In this document: one piece after another, positions 34,980 through 44,935 of the stretch
Position numbering within the stretch: the stretch's first letter is position 1
Layout: every line of letters starts with the position of its first letter
NCBI RefSeq assembly: GCF_011057715.1
Contig: NZ_LNGH01000008.1
Coordinates: forward strand, 1 to 64,000
Reading direction: 5' to 3'
Source of the DNA: Marinitoga sp. 38H-ov
GTDB lineage: Bacteria > Thermotogota > Thermotogae > Petrotogales > Petrotogaceae
Length of the DNA stretch: 64,000 nucleotides
The notes under the pieces: model-generated
The model's database searches: none
The model's input: only the letters and a program-made list of their open reading frames with translations
What the model was told of the DNA's origin: nothing
Position numbers and translations under genes: made by a program

Positions 34980-35324
34980 TTATTTTTCTTCGCTATCATC
35001 TTCTACAAATTCGTCATTTTCATCAATGATTATAAAATCTTCATTTTCGTCGATATCAACATCCTCCATTACTTTTTTCCATTCTTCTTCAATCTTTTCT
35101 AATTCCTTATCATCTTCAACTGCATCTAAAAATATTTCACCTTTTTCTTCATTTACTTTAAAAGCGACTGTATCTCCCAAAACAATATCTTCACTATTTT
35201 CTTCTTTAAAAGCTTCGTAACATATCCAATATTTTTTATCATCAATTTTTAACTCTTCAACAAACATAAAATTATATTCATTTCCGTCTTCTCCTGTAAT
35301 TGTAAAAAATTCTAATCTTTCCAT
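34980..35324 (-). CDS. DUF1292 protein (114 aa)
   Basis: A small acidic cytoplasmic protein. Residues 1-70 match the DUF1292 (YrzB-like) pattern, with EFFTITGEDGNEYNFMFVEELKI-type beta strands, and the last 40 residues are almost all Asp and Glu. Function is unknown for the family. GGAGGGATAAAG precedes the ATG at 35324. The FolD-like gene follows with no gap. Confidence 0.82.
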   Translation of the reverse strand: MERLEFFTITGEDGNEYNFMFVEELKIDDKKYWICYEAFKEENSEDIVLGDTVAFKVNEEKGEIFLDAVEDDKELEKIEEEWKKVMEDVDIDENEDFIIIDENDEFVEDDSEEK

Positions 35325-35408
35325 CTTTATCCCTCCAAGTTTTGCAAAATAATATAGTTATATTTTAAATTATAATTGTGAAATTATAGTTTCTAAATGG
35401 TGTAAATA

Positions 35409-35417
35409 TGATATAAT
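35409..35417 (+). promoter_or_regulatory. Extended -10 promoter for smc
   Basis: TGATATAAT, 27 nt before the TTG start of smc. No -35 box recognised. Confidence 0.55.
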
Positions 35418-35443
35418 ATAATGGAAATAAGGAGGTTATAATA

Positions 35444-38400
35444 TTGAATCTTTTAGAATTACGAATTAAAGGATTTAAAAGTTTTGCAAAAAATACCATT
35501 TTAAATCTAGACTCAAATATTGTAAGCATAGTTGGACCAAATGGGTCCGGAAAATCTAATATTGTAGATGCTATTAGATGGCTACTTGGAGAACAATCCT
35601 CTAAACAAATTAGAATTTCAGAAAAAAATGATGTTATTTTTAGTGGCTCTGATAAATATCCTCCTGCTAAAAAAGCTGAAGTATTTATAAAAATACGAGA
35701 TGATGAAGGTAAAATAAGAAATATCGGAAAAATATTAACAGCAGATGGTAAAAATATATATAAAATTGACAATAGAACGGTACGTTTAAAAGATATATTT
35801 GGCATTATTGGTGGAGCTGGGGTTGGAAAATCCTTTTATTCTATTATATCACAAGATCAAGTTAGAGAATTAGTTTCTGCATCTTCTGATCAAATTAGAA
35901 ATATAATTGAAGATGCAGCTGGAATAAAAACTTATTTAGATAAAAAAGAAATCGCATTAAAAATGTTGAATCAAACAAAAGAAAATCTTGAAAGACTTAA
36001 TGATGTATTATACGAAGTTGAAAAAAGAGTCAAATCTCTTTCTAATAGAGCATCTAGGGCTAAAAAACATGTTGAATATAATGAAGAATTGAAAAATATT
36101 GGAGTTAAATACTTTGGTTCAAAGAGCATTTCGATTGATAGAAAAATAAAAGAAGTTGAAAATTCTATTTTGGAAAATAAAAATAAAATTAAAACATATC
36201 TATCAGAAAGCTTTGAAATTGAAAGATTATATAAAGAACTAAAAAGAGAAATTGAAGAAAAAGAAGAGCAGTTATCTGTATATGGAGAAAAAATAGAAAA
36301 TTTTAGACAACGCTTAAAATCATATGAAGATATGAAAAAACTATTAGAAAATGAAATTAATAGTTTAAATTCAAAAATTGTTGAAAAAGATTGGGAAAAG
36401 AAAAAATTAGAAGAAGATTTAGAAAAAAACGAAAAAAGATTTGAAGAGGTAAATGATTTACTAAATAAATATGAAAATGAAATAAGCAAATATATAGATG
36501 AGATTAAAATTATTGAACAAGAAAAAAAAGAAATCGAAAACTCTATTTCTGAAGAGATTAATAAATTAACTGAATTAAAAGAGGAAATAAAAAAAATAAA
36601 CTATTATCTAAAAGAATCGGAGAATAAAAAAAATAAATTAATTAATGAATTAGCTGATAAAGAAGAAAGATTAAAATTTCTAAACACTGAAAAAAACAAT
36701 CTAGAAAAAAACATTTTAGAATTAGAGGATAAAATAAAAGAATTAGAAAATGAATTAAACACTATAACTAAAAAGGAAGAAAACTTAAATAATGAAATTT
36801 ACCAAAAGAAAAACAAAGTTGATGAACTACATTCAGAATTAAATAATACATATAATTATTTACAAAAGCTAAATCATGATAAGGATTTAACAGAAAGGAA
36901 AATTCAAAATCTTTCCTTACAAATAACAGAATATGAAGGTTTTTCATATGCAATTAAAAAACTTTTTGAGGCATTTTATAATGATGAGAATTTAGTTGAT
37001 GTTGTTCTTAATTTAATTGAAGTACCAGAAGAACTAGAAACAGCTATAACTATGGTTGCGGGATATAGACTTCAAAATGTTGTTATAAGAAACTCTAATA
37101 AAGTTTCTTCGTATATTAATTATTTAAAAGCTGAAGAAGCAGGAAGAGTAACGTTTTTACCTTTAGATTTAATTAATCCAAAAATAAAAAAATATAAAGA
37201 ATTAGAAAATGAACCTGGTTTCTACGGATATATTGTAGATTTAATTAATTATAACAATGAATATAAGAAAGCTATAGAATATGTTTTTGGTAATGCTATT
37301 GTTGTGGACTCATTAAGAACCGCTTTAAATATCAAAAAAACATATACAAATTTATCTTTAACTATTTCTACGACTGATGGAGAAATAATTAATACTTCTG
37401 GTGCAATAACAGGCGGACTTTCAAAAGGTAATAATTCCACATTACTTTTAACTAGAAAAAGAGAATTACAAACATTAAAAGAAGATTTAAATGAAATAAA
37501 TCAAGAAATAAAAGAATATGAAGAGAAGCTAAAAAAAATTGAATTTGAATATAAAAAAGAACTATTAGAATTAAGAAAATTAGAAGAAAAATTAAATGAA
37601 ATTAAATATAATAGATTAAATGGTGCAAATTCATATAAAGATTTTAAAAATAATTATGATTCATCAAAAAAACGGTTAAACGAAATAATTAATAGAATAG
37701 ATTCATATGAAGAAAGAAAAGAAGAGATACATCTTGAATTAAAAATTTTAGATAATGATATAGATATTGCTAAAGATAAAATTATAAAATTTGAAAATGA
37801 AATCATTGAATTAGAAAAGCATAACAAAACTACTCATGATGAATTGCGATTAAAAATTGCCAAACTAGATGAATTAAATTTGTACAAAAATTCTATTAAT
37901 GAAAAAATTAATTCATACAAATCTGAATATTTAAAAATAAAAAACGAAACCAAAACAATAAATAACACTATTGAATCTATCAATAATCTTCTTAATGAAT
38001 TAAAATCAGATATAAATAAGAAAAAAATCGATTTAATTGATTATGAAAAAGAAATTAAAGCAATGAACGATGAAATAGAAGATGCTTTTAAAATGATGAG
38101 AATGAGCAGAGAAGGAAAATCTGAAAAATTTGACGAACTTGAAAAATACGAACTAAAGAAAAACGAATTAAAAGATAAGATCGATGAATTAAAAAATCTA
38201 TCCCATGAATTAGAGTTAGAAATCCAAAATTTAAAACATGAAAAAGATTTTTTAATAGAAAAAGCAAAAAATATAGGTATATCTTCAAATGATTTTATAT
38301 ATGATGAGCTTAGTGAAGCGGAAATTATTGCTTTAGAAAGAAGAATTGATGACATAAAAAAAGCATTAAAACATTTAGGAAGTGTAGATCTTGGCGTATT

Positions 38401-38986
38401 AGACGAATATGAAATGGTAAAAAAAGAGTTAGACGACAGGCAAAGTCAAAAAGATGATATTATGCAATCAATAAAAAGTATCCAAGAAGGGATAGAAAAA
38501 ATAGACAATGAAGCTGAAGAAAAATACTTATCTACATTTAATCTTGTAAATGAAAAATTCGCACAATTTATTAAAGAATTATTTGTAGGCGGAGATGGCG
38601 TTTTAAAAATGGTAGGTGAAGGAAAAGCATTTGAAAAAGGTGTAGAAATTTCTGTTAAAAAACCTGGAAGAAATTTTCAAAAATTACAACTTTTTTCAGG
38701 AGGAGAAAAAGCATTAATTACTTCAGCATTTTTATTTGCATTAATGAATGTCAATCCAAGTCCTTTTTATTTATTAGATGAAATCGATGCTCCATTAGAT
38801 GATATTAATGCAGCAAAATTAGCTAAATTAATTAAAAATCATGCAGAAAAAACACAGTTTATGATAATTACACATAATAAATTGATGATGGAAATTGGAG
38901 AAATATTCCACGGTATCACTATGAGACATGGTGTTTCTCAGGTTGTACCAGTTAATTTTAAATTTTTAGAAGATTTAACAAAATAA
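35444..38986 (+). CDS. smc: Chromosome segregation protein SMC (1180 aa)
   Basis: SMC dimers with ScpAB extrude and organise the chromosome. Walker A is GPNGSGKSNIVDAIRW (about 27-42); long coiled coils flank a central hinge (about 505-665, with the glycine-rich GAITGG at its end); the C-terminal head has the signature LFSGGEKALITSAFLFAL and Walker B FYLLDEIDAPLDD. Full length for the family. The start is TTG 35444, with AAGGAGGT 8 nt upstream. scpA and scpB are not adjacent. Confidence 0.97.
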   Translation: MNLLELRIKGFKSFAKNTILNLDSNIVSIVGPNGSGKSNIVDAIRWLLGEQSSKQIRISEKNDVIFSGSDKYPPAKKAEVFIKIRDDEGKIRNIGKILTADGKNIYKIDNRTVRLKDIFGIIGGAGVGKSFYSIISQDQVRELVSASSDQIRNIIEDAAGIKTYLDKKEIALKMLNQTKENLERLNDVLYEVEKRVKSLSNRASRAKKHVEYNEELKNIGVKYFGSKSISIDRKIKEVENSILENKNKIKTYLSESFEIERLYKELKREIEEKEEQLSVYGEKIENFRQRLKSYEDMKKLLENEINSLNSKIVEKDWEKKKLEEDLEKNEKRFEEVNDLLNKYENEISKYIDEIKIIEQEKKEIENSISEEINKLTELKEEIKKINYYLKESENKKNKLINELADKEERLKFLNTEKNNLEKNILELEDKIKELENELNTITKKEENLNNEIYQKKNKVDELHSELNNTYNYLQKLNHDKDLTERKIQNLSLQITEYEGFSYAIKKLFEAFYNDENLVDVVLNLIEVPEELETAITMVAGYRLQNVVIRNSNKVSSYINYLKAEEAGRVTFLPLDLINPKIKKYKELENEPGFYGYIVDLINYNNEYKKAIEYVFGNAIVVDSLRTALNIKKTYTNLSLTISTTDGEIINTSGAITGGLSKGNNSTLLLTRKRELQTLKEDLNEINQEIKEYEEKLKKIEFEYKKELLELRKLEEKLNEIKYNRLNGANSYKDFKNNYDSSKKRLNEIINRIDSYEERKEEIHLELKILDNDIDIAKDKIIKFENEIIELEKHNKTTHDELRLKIAKLDELNLYKNSINEKINSYKSEYLKIKNETKTINNTIESINNLLNELKSDINKKKIDLIDYEKEIKAMNDEIEDAFKMMRMSREGKSEKFDELEKYELKKNELKDKIDELKNLSHELELEIQNLKHEKDFLIEKAKNIGISSNDFIYDELSEAEIIALERRIDDIKKALKHLGSVDLGVLDEYEMVKKELDDRQSQKDDIMQSIKSIQEGIEKIDNEAEEKYLSTFNLVNEKFAQFIKELFVGGDGVLKMVGEGKAFEKGVEISVKKPGRNFQKLQLFSGGEKALITSAFLFALMNVNPSPFYLLDEIDAPLDDINAAKLAKLIKNHAEKTQFMIITHNKLMMEIGEIFHGITMRHGVSQVVPVNFKFLEDLTK

Positions 38987-38993
38987 TATTTTT

Positions 38994-39021
38994 ATCCCGC
39001 ATTTATAATGCGGGATTTTTT
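38994..39021 (+). terminator. Rho-independent terminator of smc
   Basis: ATCCCGCATT and AATGCGGGAT form a perfect 10-bp stem around TAT, followed by TTTTTTATTTG. Confidence 0.92.
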
Positions 39022-39107
39022 ATTTGTTAAATATAGATTATAATTAATTAAAAACAAATATACTCATTTATTAATTAAAGTTTAATTTTTCCTTGTGGTT
39101 TTCTTAT

Positions 39108-39136
39108 TTGTAATATATTAAAAATAAGAATATAAT
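39108..39136 (+). promoter_or_regulatory. Sigma-70 promoter of the Mo-hydroxylase operon
   Basis: TTGTAA at 39108-39113, a 17-nt spacer and TATAAT at 39131-39136. A leader of about 68 nt follows. It contains a near-palindrome of A6, CGTATG and T6 at 39165-39182 that could bind a regulator; this is a guess. Confidence 0.6.
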
Positions 39137-39210
39137 ATATACAACATATATTAAAATAAAATTAAAAAAACGTATGTTTTTTTTATTATTTTTTTTAAAG
39201 GGGGGAAAGC

Positions 39211-40077
39211 ATGATTACTTTTTCATATGATTATGTAAAACCAAAAAGCCTTGATGAAGCCCTAGAAATACTTGATCAAGAAAACGTTTATCCTATATTA
39301 GGCGGAACTGATTTAATTGTAAAAATGCGAGCCAGTGTAATTAAACCAAGAACGGTTATTGACTTAAAAGGAATTGATGAACTTTTCAATGTTGATTTTT
39401 CAAAAGAAAAAGGGCTAACCTTTGGTGCAGGAATAAAATTAAATGTTTTAATCGAAGAGTTTGATTATGTAAAAGAATATTATCCTACATTATTTCAAGG
39501 TATTCGTGTTGTAGGTGGATATCAAACAAGAAATCGCGGAACAGTAGTAGGAAACTTATGCAATGCTTCTCCAGCATCAGATACTGCTCCTGCATTACTT
39601 ACTTACAACGCAGAATTAAACATTATTTCTAAAAAAGGAGAAAGAACAGTAAAAATCACTGAATTTTTCAAAGGACCTGGAAAAACTGTTTTAGAAAAAG
39701 GAGAAATTGTAAAATCGGTACACATTCCATTTGAAGGAGAAAGTATTGGAAGATATTATAAGATTTCAAGAATTAAAGCTGTTGATTTAGCTACAATAGG
39801 TATGGCTTTAACTGTTATTGATCCTAATGGGAAGAGAGAGATTAGAGTTGCTTTAGCTTCTGTTGCTCCTACGCCAATTAGAATATTCGAAGCTGAAGAA
39901 TTTATAAAAGGAAAAGAATTAACTATGGAAAATGTGGAACAGTTTGCTCAAATAATTCAAGATAGCGTAAATCCAATAACAGATGCTAGAGGAACCGCTG
40001 AATATAGAAAGAGAATGGCAAAAATATTACCTATAAAATTATTAAGAGAAATGAATATGATAAAGGAGGGATTATAA
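39211..40077 (+). CDS. Molybdenum hydroxylase, FAD-binding subunit (288 aa)
   Basis: The medium subunit of a xanthine dehydrogenase-type enzyme. It carries electrons from the iron-sulfur subunit to an external acceptor. The FAD motifs are GGTDLIVKMR (about 31-40) and TRNRGTVVGNLCNASPASD (about 107-125). The C-terminal domain is the CO dehydrogenase flavoprotein type. AAGGGGGGAAAG precedes the ATG. It is the first of nine genes; its stop shares a base with the next ATG (TAATG). Substrate not evident from this subunit. Confidence 0.93.
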   Translation: MITFSYDYVKPKSLDEALEILDQENVYPILGGTDLIVKMRASVIKPRTVIDLKGIDELFNVDFSKEKGLTFGAGIKLNVLIEEFDYVKEYYPTLFQGIRVVGGYQTRNRGTVVGNLCNASPASDTAPALLTYNAELNIISKKGERTVKITEFFKGPGKTVLEKGEIVKSVHIPFEGESIGRYYKISRIKAVDLATIGMALTVIDPNGKREIRVALASVAPTPIRIFEAEEFIKGKELTMENVEQFAQIIQDSVNPITDARGTAEYRKRMAKILPIKLLREMNMIKEGL

Positions 40078-40547
40078 TGAAGATTACTTTTACTGTAAAT
40101 AATGAAAATGTAGAAGTGGATGTAAAACCAAATGAAACCCTCCTTGATGTTCTTAGAGATAAATTATTTTTAACAGGCGCTAAAGAAGGATGCGGAAACG
40201 GAGAATGCGGTGCTTGTACTGTAATATACAATGGAAGACCTGTTAATTCTTGTCTAATATTAGCACCTGAAGCTGATGGTTCTGTTATTGAAACCGTTGA
40301 AGGTTTAACAAAAGATAATAAATTACATCCTGTCCAAGAGGCTTTTGTTGAGGCAAATGCATTTCAATGTGGATATTGTACTCCTGGATTTATTATGTCG
40401 ACTAAGGCTATGTTAGAAAAAATACCTAATCCAACAAAAGAGGTTATTGTTGAAAGATTAGCTGGAAATCTATGTAGATGTACTGGTTATACTGTTATTT
40501 TAGATGCAGTTAAAATAGCTGCCCAGAAAATGGGAGGTGCAAAATAA
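40077..40547 (+). CDS. Molybdenum hydroxylase, [2Fe-2S] subunit (156 aa)
   Basis: The small subunit with two iron-sulfur clusters. The N-terminal plant-ferredoxin-type cluster uses CGNGECGACTV and a later Cys in NSCL. The C-terminal helical cluster uses CGYCTPG and CRCTG. Length is normal. TAATG junctions on both sides imply coupled translation with the FAD and molybdopterin subunits. Confidence 0.96.
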   Translation: MKITFTVNNENVEVDVKPNETLLDVLRDKLFLTGAKEGCGNGECGACTVIYNGRPVNSCLILAPEADGSVIETVEGLTKDNKLHPVQEAFVEANAFQCGYCTPGFIMSTKAMLEKIPNPTKEVIVERLAGNLCRCTGYTVILDAVKIAAQKMGGAK

Positions 40548-42889
40548 TGAGATATGAATACAAACCACCTATTAAATTTGAATATGTTGGAAAACCTATG
40601 AACAGAGTAGATGCAATTGAAAAAGTAACTGGTCAAGCTAAATATGTTACTGATATGTTTTTCCCAAATATGTTGCATGCAGCAATAAAAAAGAGTCCAA
40701 TTCCACATGGAATTATAAAAAATATTGATATATCAAAAGCAGAAAAATTACCAGGAGTTAGAGCTATTGTCACTGGAAAGGACGTTCCATATAGGCAAGG
40801 TATATATTTGGTAGATAGACCTATTATAACCCCAGATAGGGTTAGATACGTTGGAGAACCTGTTGCTGCTGTAGCTGCAGATTCATTAGATATCGCAAGA
40901 CAAGCTGTCGAGTTAATAGAGGTTGAATATGAAGAATTACCAGTAATTCAAGATCCTAGAGAAGCAATGAAAGGTGAAGTATTAATTCATCCTGATTTAG
41001 CAAAATATGATAAATTGCCATTATATAATATTGAACCCGAAAAGAATGTTTTCCATCATCACAAAACAAGAAAAGGTGATGTAGAAAAAGGATTTGCTGA
41101 AGCTGATATTATAGTTGAAAAAGAATATTCTTTACCTCAAATGTATCATGCTCCACTTGAACCACATGGAGCTATAGCATTTTGGGATTATAATGAAAAA
41201 TTAACAGTATATTCTTCAGCTCAATCTCCATTTACTTTAAGAAATTTAATAGCTCATGCATTTAAGTTACCTAGACACAAAGTTAGAGTTATTGCACCAT
41301 ATGTTGGTGGCGGTTTTGGCGCTAAAGCTGGTATTAATATGGAAGGTATAGTAATTGCTTTATCTGAAAAACTAAAAGGAAGATATATTAAATTAATATA
41401 TTCAAGAGAAGAAGACATTAGGGCTGTTGTTAGACAAGGAATGTATGCAAAAATAAAAACCGGTGTTAAAAAAGATGGAACTATTACAGCTATGGAAGCT
41501 ACATTAATTTTTGATGGTGGTGCATATGCAGAATATGGAACTAATGTAGTAAGAGCTGCTGGTTACACATTACCAGGTTCTATTTATGTTCCAAATTTAA
41601 AAACAGATTCATATGGTGTATATACAAATCATTTCTTAGGAGGAGCTTTTAGAGGGTTTGGACATGGAGAATTACATTGGGCTACCGAAAGAAATCTTGA
41701 TGAAGTTGCTCAAGAATTAGGAATGGATCCTGTTGAATTACGATTAAAGAATTTACTCAAACCTGGTTTAACAAATTCAATGGGACAAACAATTCATCAT
41801 GATACAGGAAATCCAGAAGCTTGTTTGAAAAAAGCGGCTGAATTAATAGAATATGGCAAAAAAACAGAACCATCTGGTCCTAGAAAGGTTAGAGGAAAAG
41901 GATTAGCTACATTAGTAAAGGCTCCAGCTATGCCAACTAATGCTGGTTCTGCAGTAATTATAAAATTCCACGAGGATGCAACTGTTACTTTACAAGCAAG
42001 TATACAAGAAATCGGACAAGGTTTTAATACTGCAGTTGTTCAAATGGCTGCAGATGCATTACATATTTCTCCTGATAAAATTCATTTTGTTACTCCAAAT
42101 GACACAGATGTTAATCCATATGAATGGCAAACTGTAGCTTCAAGAGCATTATGGACAGTAGGAAATGCGTTATATAGAGCTGCTGAAGACGCTTTAAATC
42201 AAATAAAAAATATTGCTTCTCAAGTTCTTGGTGTTGCTCCACATAATTTGGAAGTAGAAGATGATAGAGTATTTGTAAAATATAGACCAGAAAAATATAT
42301 ATTATTAAAAGATATTGTAATGGGATATACATATCCTGATGGACACGCAATAGGAGGTCCTGTAATTGGTAGAGGAAGTTTTGTACCTGAAATGCTTACA
42401 AATCTCGACTTAGAAACAGGGCAGGGAAATGCTGCAGCTGAATGGACATTTGGCGCACAAGGCGCAGAAGTAGAAATTGATCTTAATACTGGTGAATTAA
42501 AAATAATTCAATTGGTTGGAGTTTTTGATGCAGGAACAATTATTAATCCTATTACTGCAGGCGGTCAAGTTGTCGGAGGAATGATTCAAGGTATGGGACC
42601 TGCAATTTTTGAAGGTATTAAATATAATGAAAAAGGATATCCATTAACTGTTTCATTTACAGATTATAAGATTCCTACAATAGCTGATATACCAGAAGAA
42701 ATTAAATATGATTTCGTTCAAACATTTGAAGAATCTTCACCATTTGGAGCAAAGGGTGTTGGAGAACATCCTATGATTTCAGTCCCTCCAGCAATTGCAT
42801 CTGCTATATATGATGCTATAGGTGTGAATTTAAGAGAATTACCATTAACTGCAGATAAAATATTAGAAGCTATAAATAAAAGAAATTAA
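40547..42889 (+). CDS. Molybdenum hydroxylase, molybdopterin-binding subunit (780 aa)
   Basis: The catalytic subunit, which hydroxylates a substrate carbon with oxygen from water at a Mo-pterin centre. Markers are VGKPMNRVDAIEKVTGQAKY, GGGFGAKAG, AFRGFGHGE and GAKGVGEHP, whose E740 is the catalytic base of the family. GVGEHP in place of the common GVGEPP is a small oddity. The presence of separate FAD and FeS genes fits the prokaryotic XDH layout. Family members oxidise purines, pyrimidines, nicotinate, aldehydes or CO, so sequence alone does not settle the substrate. No Mo-cofactor genes are in the window. Confidence 0.93.
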   Translation: MRYEYKPPIKFEYVGKPMNRVDAIEKVTGQAKYVTDMFFPNMLHAAIKKSPIPHGIIKNIDISKAEKLPGVRAIVTGKDVPYRQGIYLVDRPIITPDRVRYVGEPVAAVAADSLDIARQAVELIEVEYEELPVIQDPREAMKGEVLIHPDLAKYDKLPLYNIEPEKNVFHHHKTRKGDVEKGFAEADIIVEKEYSLPQMYHAPLEPHGAIAFWDYNEKLTVYSSAQSPFTLRNLIAHAFKLPRHKVRVIAPYVGGGFGAKAGINMEGIVIALSEKLKGRYIKLIYSREEDIRAVVRQGMYAKIKTGVKKDGTITAMEATLIFDGGAYAEYGTNVVRAAGYTLPGSIYVPNLKTDSYGVYTNHFLGGAFRGFGHGELHWATERNLDEVAQELGMDPVELRLKNLLKPGLTNSMGQTIHHDTGNPEACLKKAAELIEYGKKTEPSGPRKVRGKGLATLVKAPAMPTNAGSAVIIKFHEDATVTLQASIQEIGQGFNTAVVQMAADALHISPDKIHFVTPNDTDVNPYEWQTVASRALWTVGNALYRAAEDALNQIKNIASQVLGVAPHNLEVEDDRVFVKYRPEKYILLKDIVMGYTYPDGHAIGGPVIGRGSFVPEMLTNLDLETGQGNAAAEWTFGAQGAEVEIDLNTGELKIIQLVGVFDAGTIINPITAGGQVVGGMIQGMGPAIFEGIKYNEKGYPLTVSFTDYKIPTIADIPEEIKYDFVQTFEESSPFGAKGVGEHPMISVPPAIASAIYDAIGVNLRELPLTADKILEAINKRN

Positions 42890-42945
42890 TTTAAATAAAA
42901 AAAATTAATTGTGTCTATCCAAATCTTATTTAGGAGGGGAGAAAC

Positions 42946-44247
42946 ATGAGCGAAAGCGAATATTTGAATGTCGTTCCTCAAGAAGATCGAAGTGAAGGTA
43001 TGGGGACAGGGGGATTAATATTATTAGGATTACAACATACCTTCACAATGTTTGGCGCAACAGTATTGGTGCCTTATTTAACAGGTATACCTGTAAATGT
43101 AGCGTTATTCACAGCTGGACTTGGAACATTATTATTTCATTGGATCACAAAATGGAAGGTACCAGTATTTTTAGGCTCTAGTTTTGCATACATTGCTCCA
43201 ATAGTTGCAGTAGTAATGCATTATATGAATGAAGCTGGACTTGGATATAATAACATTCAAGATGCAGTAGCAGCTGGAGTAGATTTAAAACCATACTTAG
43301 CCTATGCAACAGGTGGAATATTTTTAGCAGGTTTAGTAAAGTTTGGTTTTGGAATATTAATTAAGTTTATAGGTATTAGGAGATTTGAAAAATTATTCCC
43401 GCCAGTAATATCAGGAACAATGATAATATTAATAGGTTTAATATTAAGTCCAGTAGCAATAAATATGGCAAGTGGAAATTGGTGGATAGCATTAGTATCT
43501 TTATTTACGGCAGTAATAGTAAGATTATATACAAGAGGATTTAGTAGATTAATACCTGTTATATGGGGGATAATAGTAGGGTATATAGTAGCAGCAATAA
43601 CAGGAAATGTAAGTTTTGCAGAAGTAGGAACAGCAAGTTGGGTAGGAATACCAGAAATATATTTACCAAAATTCTCATGGTATGCAGCAGCTGCAATAGT
43701 ACCAGTAGCAATTGCACCATCAGTAGAACACTTCGGTGATATATTTGCAATATCAGCAGTAGTAGGAAAGAAATTCTATGAAGATCCAGGAATGCATAGA
43801 ACATTAATGGGCGATGGTCTTGCAACATCATTAGGAGGATTTTTTGGAGGACCTGCAAATACAACATATAGTGAAAATACTGGAGTATTAGCATTTACAA
43901 AAGCATTTAATCCATGGATAATGAGAATAGCAGCATTCTTTGCAATATTATTGGCATTAATACCAAAAGTAGGAGCATTAGTAAGATCAATACCTGTACC
44001 AGTAATGGGTGGAATAGAAATATTATTATTCGGTATGATTGCAAGTATTGGTGCAAAAACATTAATAAACAACCAAGTAAAAGTAGAAGGGAAAAATCTA
44101 GTAACAATGTCATTAATGTTAGTAACCGGTTTAGGTGGGGCTGTTTTCCAAGCAGGGAATTTCGCTTTACAAGGGTTAGGTCTTGCTGCTGTTGTTGGAA
44201 TTTTAGTTAACGCTATATTAACTTTAACTGGTGCTTCAGATGAATAA
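42946..44247 (+). CDS. NCS2-family uracil/xanthine permease (433 aa)
   Basis: A proton-coupled nucleobase importer with about 14 membrane segments. The first block (LGLQHTFTMFGATVLVPYL) and GSSFAYIAP match UraA. The substrate-site region has SVEHFGDI and GGPANTTYSENTGVLA, where the NTTY-x-EN motif with its Glu is the UraA-type (uracil) form rather than the usual xanthine form. AGGAGGGGAGAAAC precedes the ATG. It probably brings in the substrate of the molybdenum hydroxylase. Confidence 0.92.
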   Translation: MSESEYLNVVPQEDRSEGMGTGGLILLGLQHTFTMFGATVLVPYLTGIPVNVALFTAGLGTLLFHWITKWKVPVFLGSSFAYIAPIVAVVMHYMNEAGLGYNNIQDAVAAGVDLKPYLAYATGGIFLAGLVKFGFGILIKFIGIRRFEKLFPPVISGTMIILIGLILSPVAINMASGNWWIALVSLFTAVIVRLYTRGFSRLIPVIWGIIVGYIVAAITGNVSFAEVGTASWVGIPEIYLPKFSWYAAAAIVPVAIAPSVEHFGDIFAISAVVGKKFYEDPGMHRTLMGDGLATSLGGFFGGPANTTYSENTGVLAFTKAFNPWIMRIAAFFAILLALIPKVGALVRSIPVPVMGGIEILLFGMIASIGAKTLINNQVKVEGKNLVTMSLMLVTGLGGAVFQAGNFALQGLGLAAVVGILVNAILTLTGASDE

Positions 44248-44255
44248 GGTGAAAA

Positions 44256-44933
44256 ATGATTGAAGTTTCAAAATTGTTGTTTGATAAACGATTAGAAAAT
44301 AGTAAACTAAAAGAATTTTTTAAAACCAAACATTCTAAATATTTTGAATTTGATAATAGCGATATTTTTACTTTAACAACTTATGAAAATAGGGTCGGGG
44401 CATTAGGAATGACCGCCCCTCCCAATTTCTTAAAATTTTCAACAATTAAATTAGAAAATAATAATTTAATTTTTGATAATAATTATATTTTAAATAATTA
44501 CATTATATATGATCCAAAAATAACACAAATTTTTTATTTTGAACCATTAAATAAAAATATAGAATTATTGAAAGAAAAAATTGACAATAGAATATTTAAA
44601 AAAATCATTACTACATTAAATGAAAAAAAATATGATGATTTAATAGGTTTTGGCCCTGGTTTAACTCCATTATTTGATGATATTTTATCTGGAATATTGC
44701 TAATTAATTCAATTAAAAGAAAGTTTGATGATTCATATATTCTAGAAAAGGCAAAATATAAAACAAATAAATTATCATATTTTCAATTATCTCATTCTTC
44801 TAAAGGATATGCTCCAAAACCTGTTAAAGAATATTTAGAAAAAGGAAATAAGGCTAATTTGTTAAACATGGGGGATACTTCAGGATTAGGTTGGATTATT
44901 GGTATTTCATTTTTCTTTGATTTGGAGGGATAA
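44256..44933 (+). CDS. DUF2877 protein, AllH/YlbF-like (225 aa)
   Basis: The C-terminal half has the DUF2877 pattern: GFGPGLTPLFDDILSGILL, then HSS, then LLNMGDTSGLGWIIGISFF. This family (E. coli YlbF, renamed AllH) was reported with FdrA (AllF) and YlbE (AllG) to form an oxamate carbamoyltransferase; that is from the literature, and the three genes are adjacent here. The N-terminal half is poorly conserved and the protein is shorter than E. coli YlbF (about 270 aa). AAGGTG lies 6 nt before the ATG. Confidence 0.78.
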   Translation: MIEVSKLLFDKRLENSKLKEFFKTKHSKYFEFDNSDIFTLTTYENRVGALGMTAPPNFLKFSTIKLENNNLIFDNNYILNNYIIYDPKITQIFYFEPLNKNIELLKEKIDNRIFKKIITTLNEKKYDDLIGFGPGLTPLFDDILSGILLINSIKRKFDDSYILEKAKYKTNKLSYFQLSHSSKGYAPKPVKEYLEKGNKANLLNMGDTSGLGWIIGISFFFDLEG

Positions 44934-44935
44934 AC

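Noticed and set aside
35966-38360. Several minus-strand open frames inside smc
   Set aside because: They are shadows of the Lys/Glu-rich coiled coil, which read as Phe/Ser-rich on the other strand.
39211-42889. Naming the Mo hydroxylase as xanthine dehydrogenase
   Set aside because: Subunit layout fits, but substrate residues cannot be settled by eye and the permease motif points to uracil, so a general name is safer.
43559-44210. Long open frames on either strand inside the permease gene
   Set aside because: They follow the repetitive codon use of the permease (many ATA, GCA and TTA codons) and lack ribosome sites and family resemblance.
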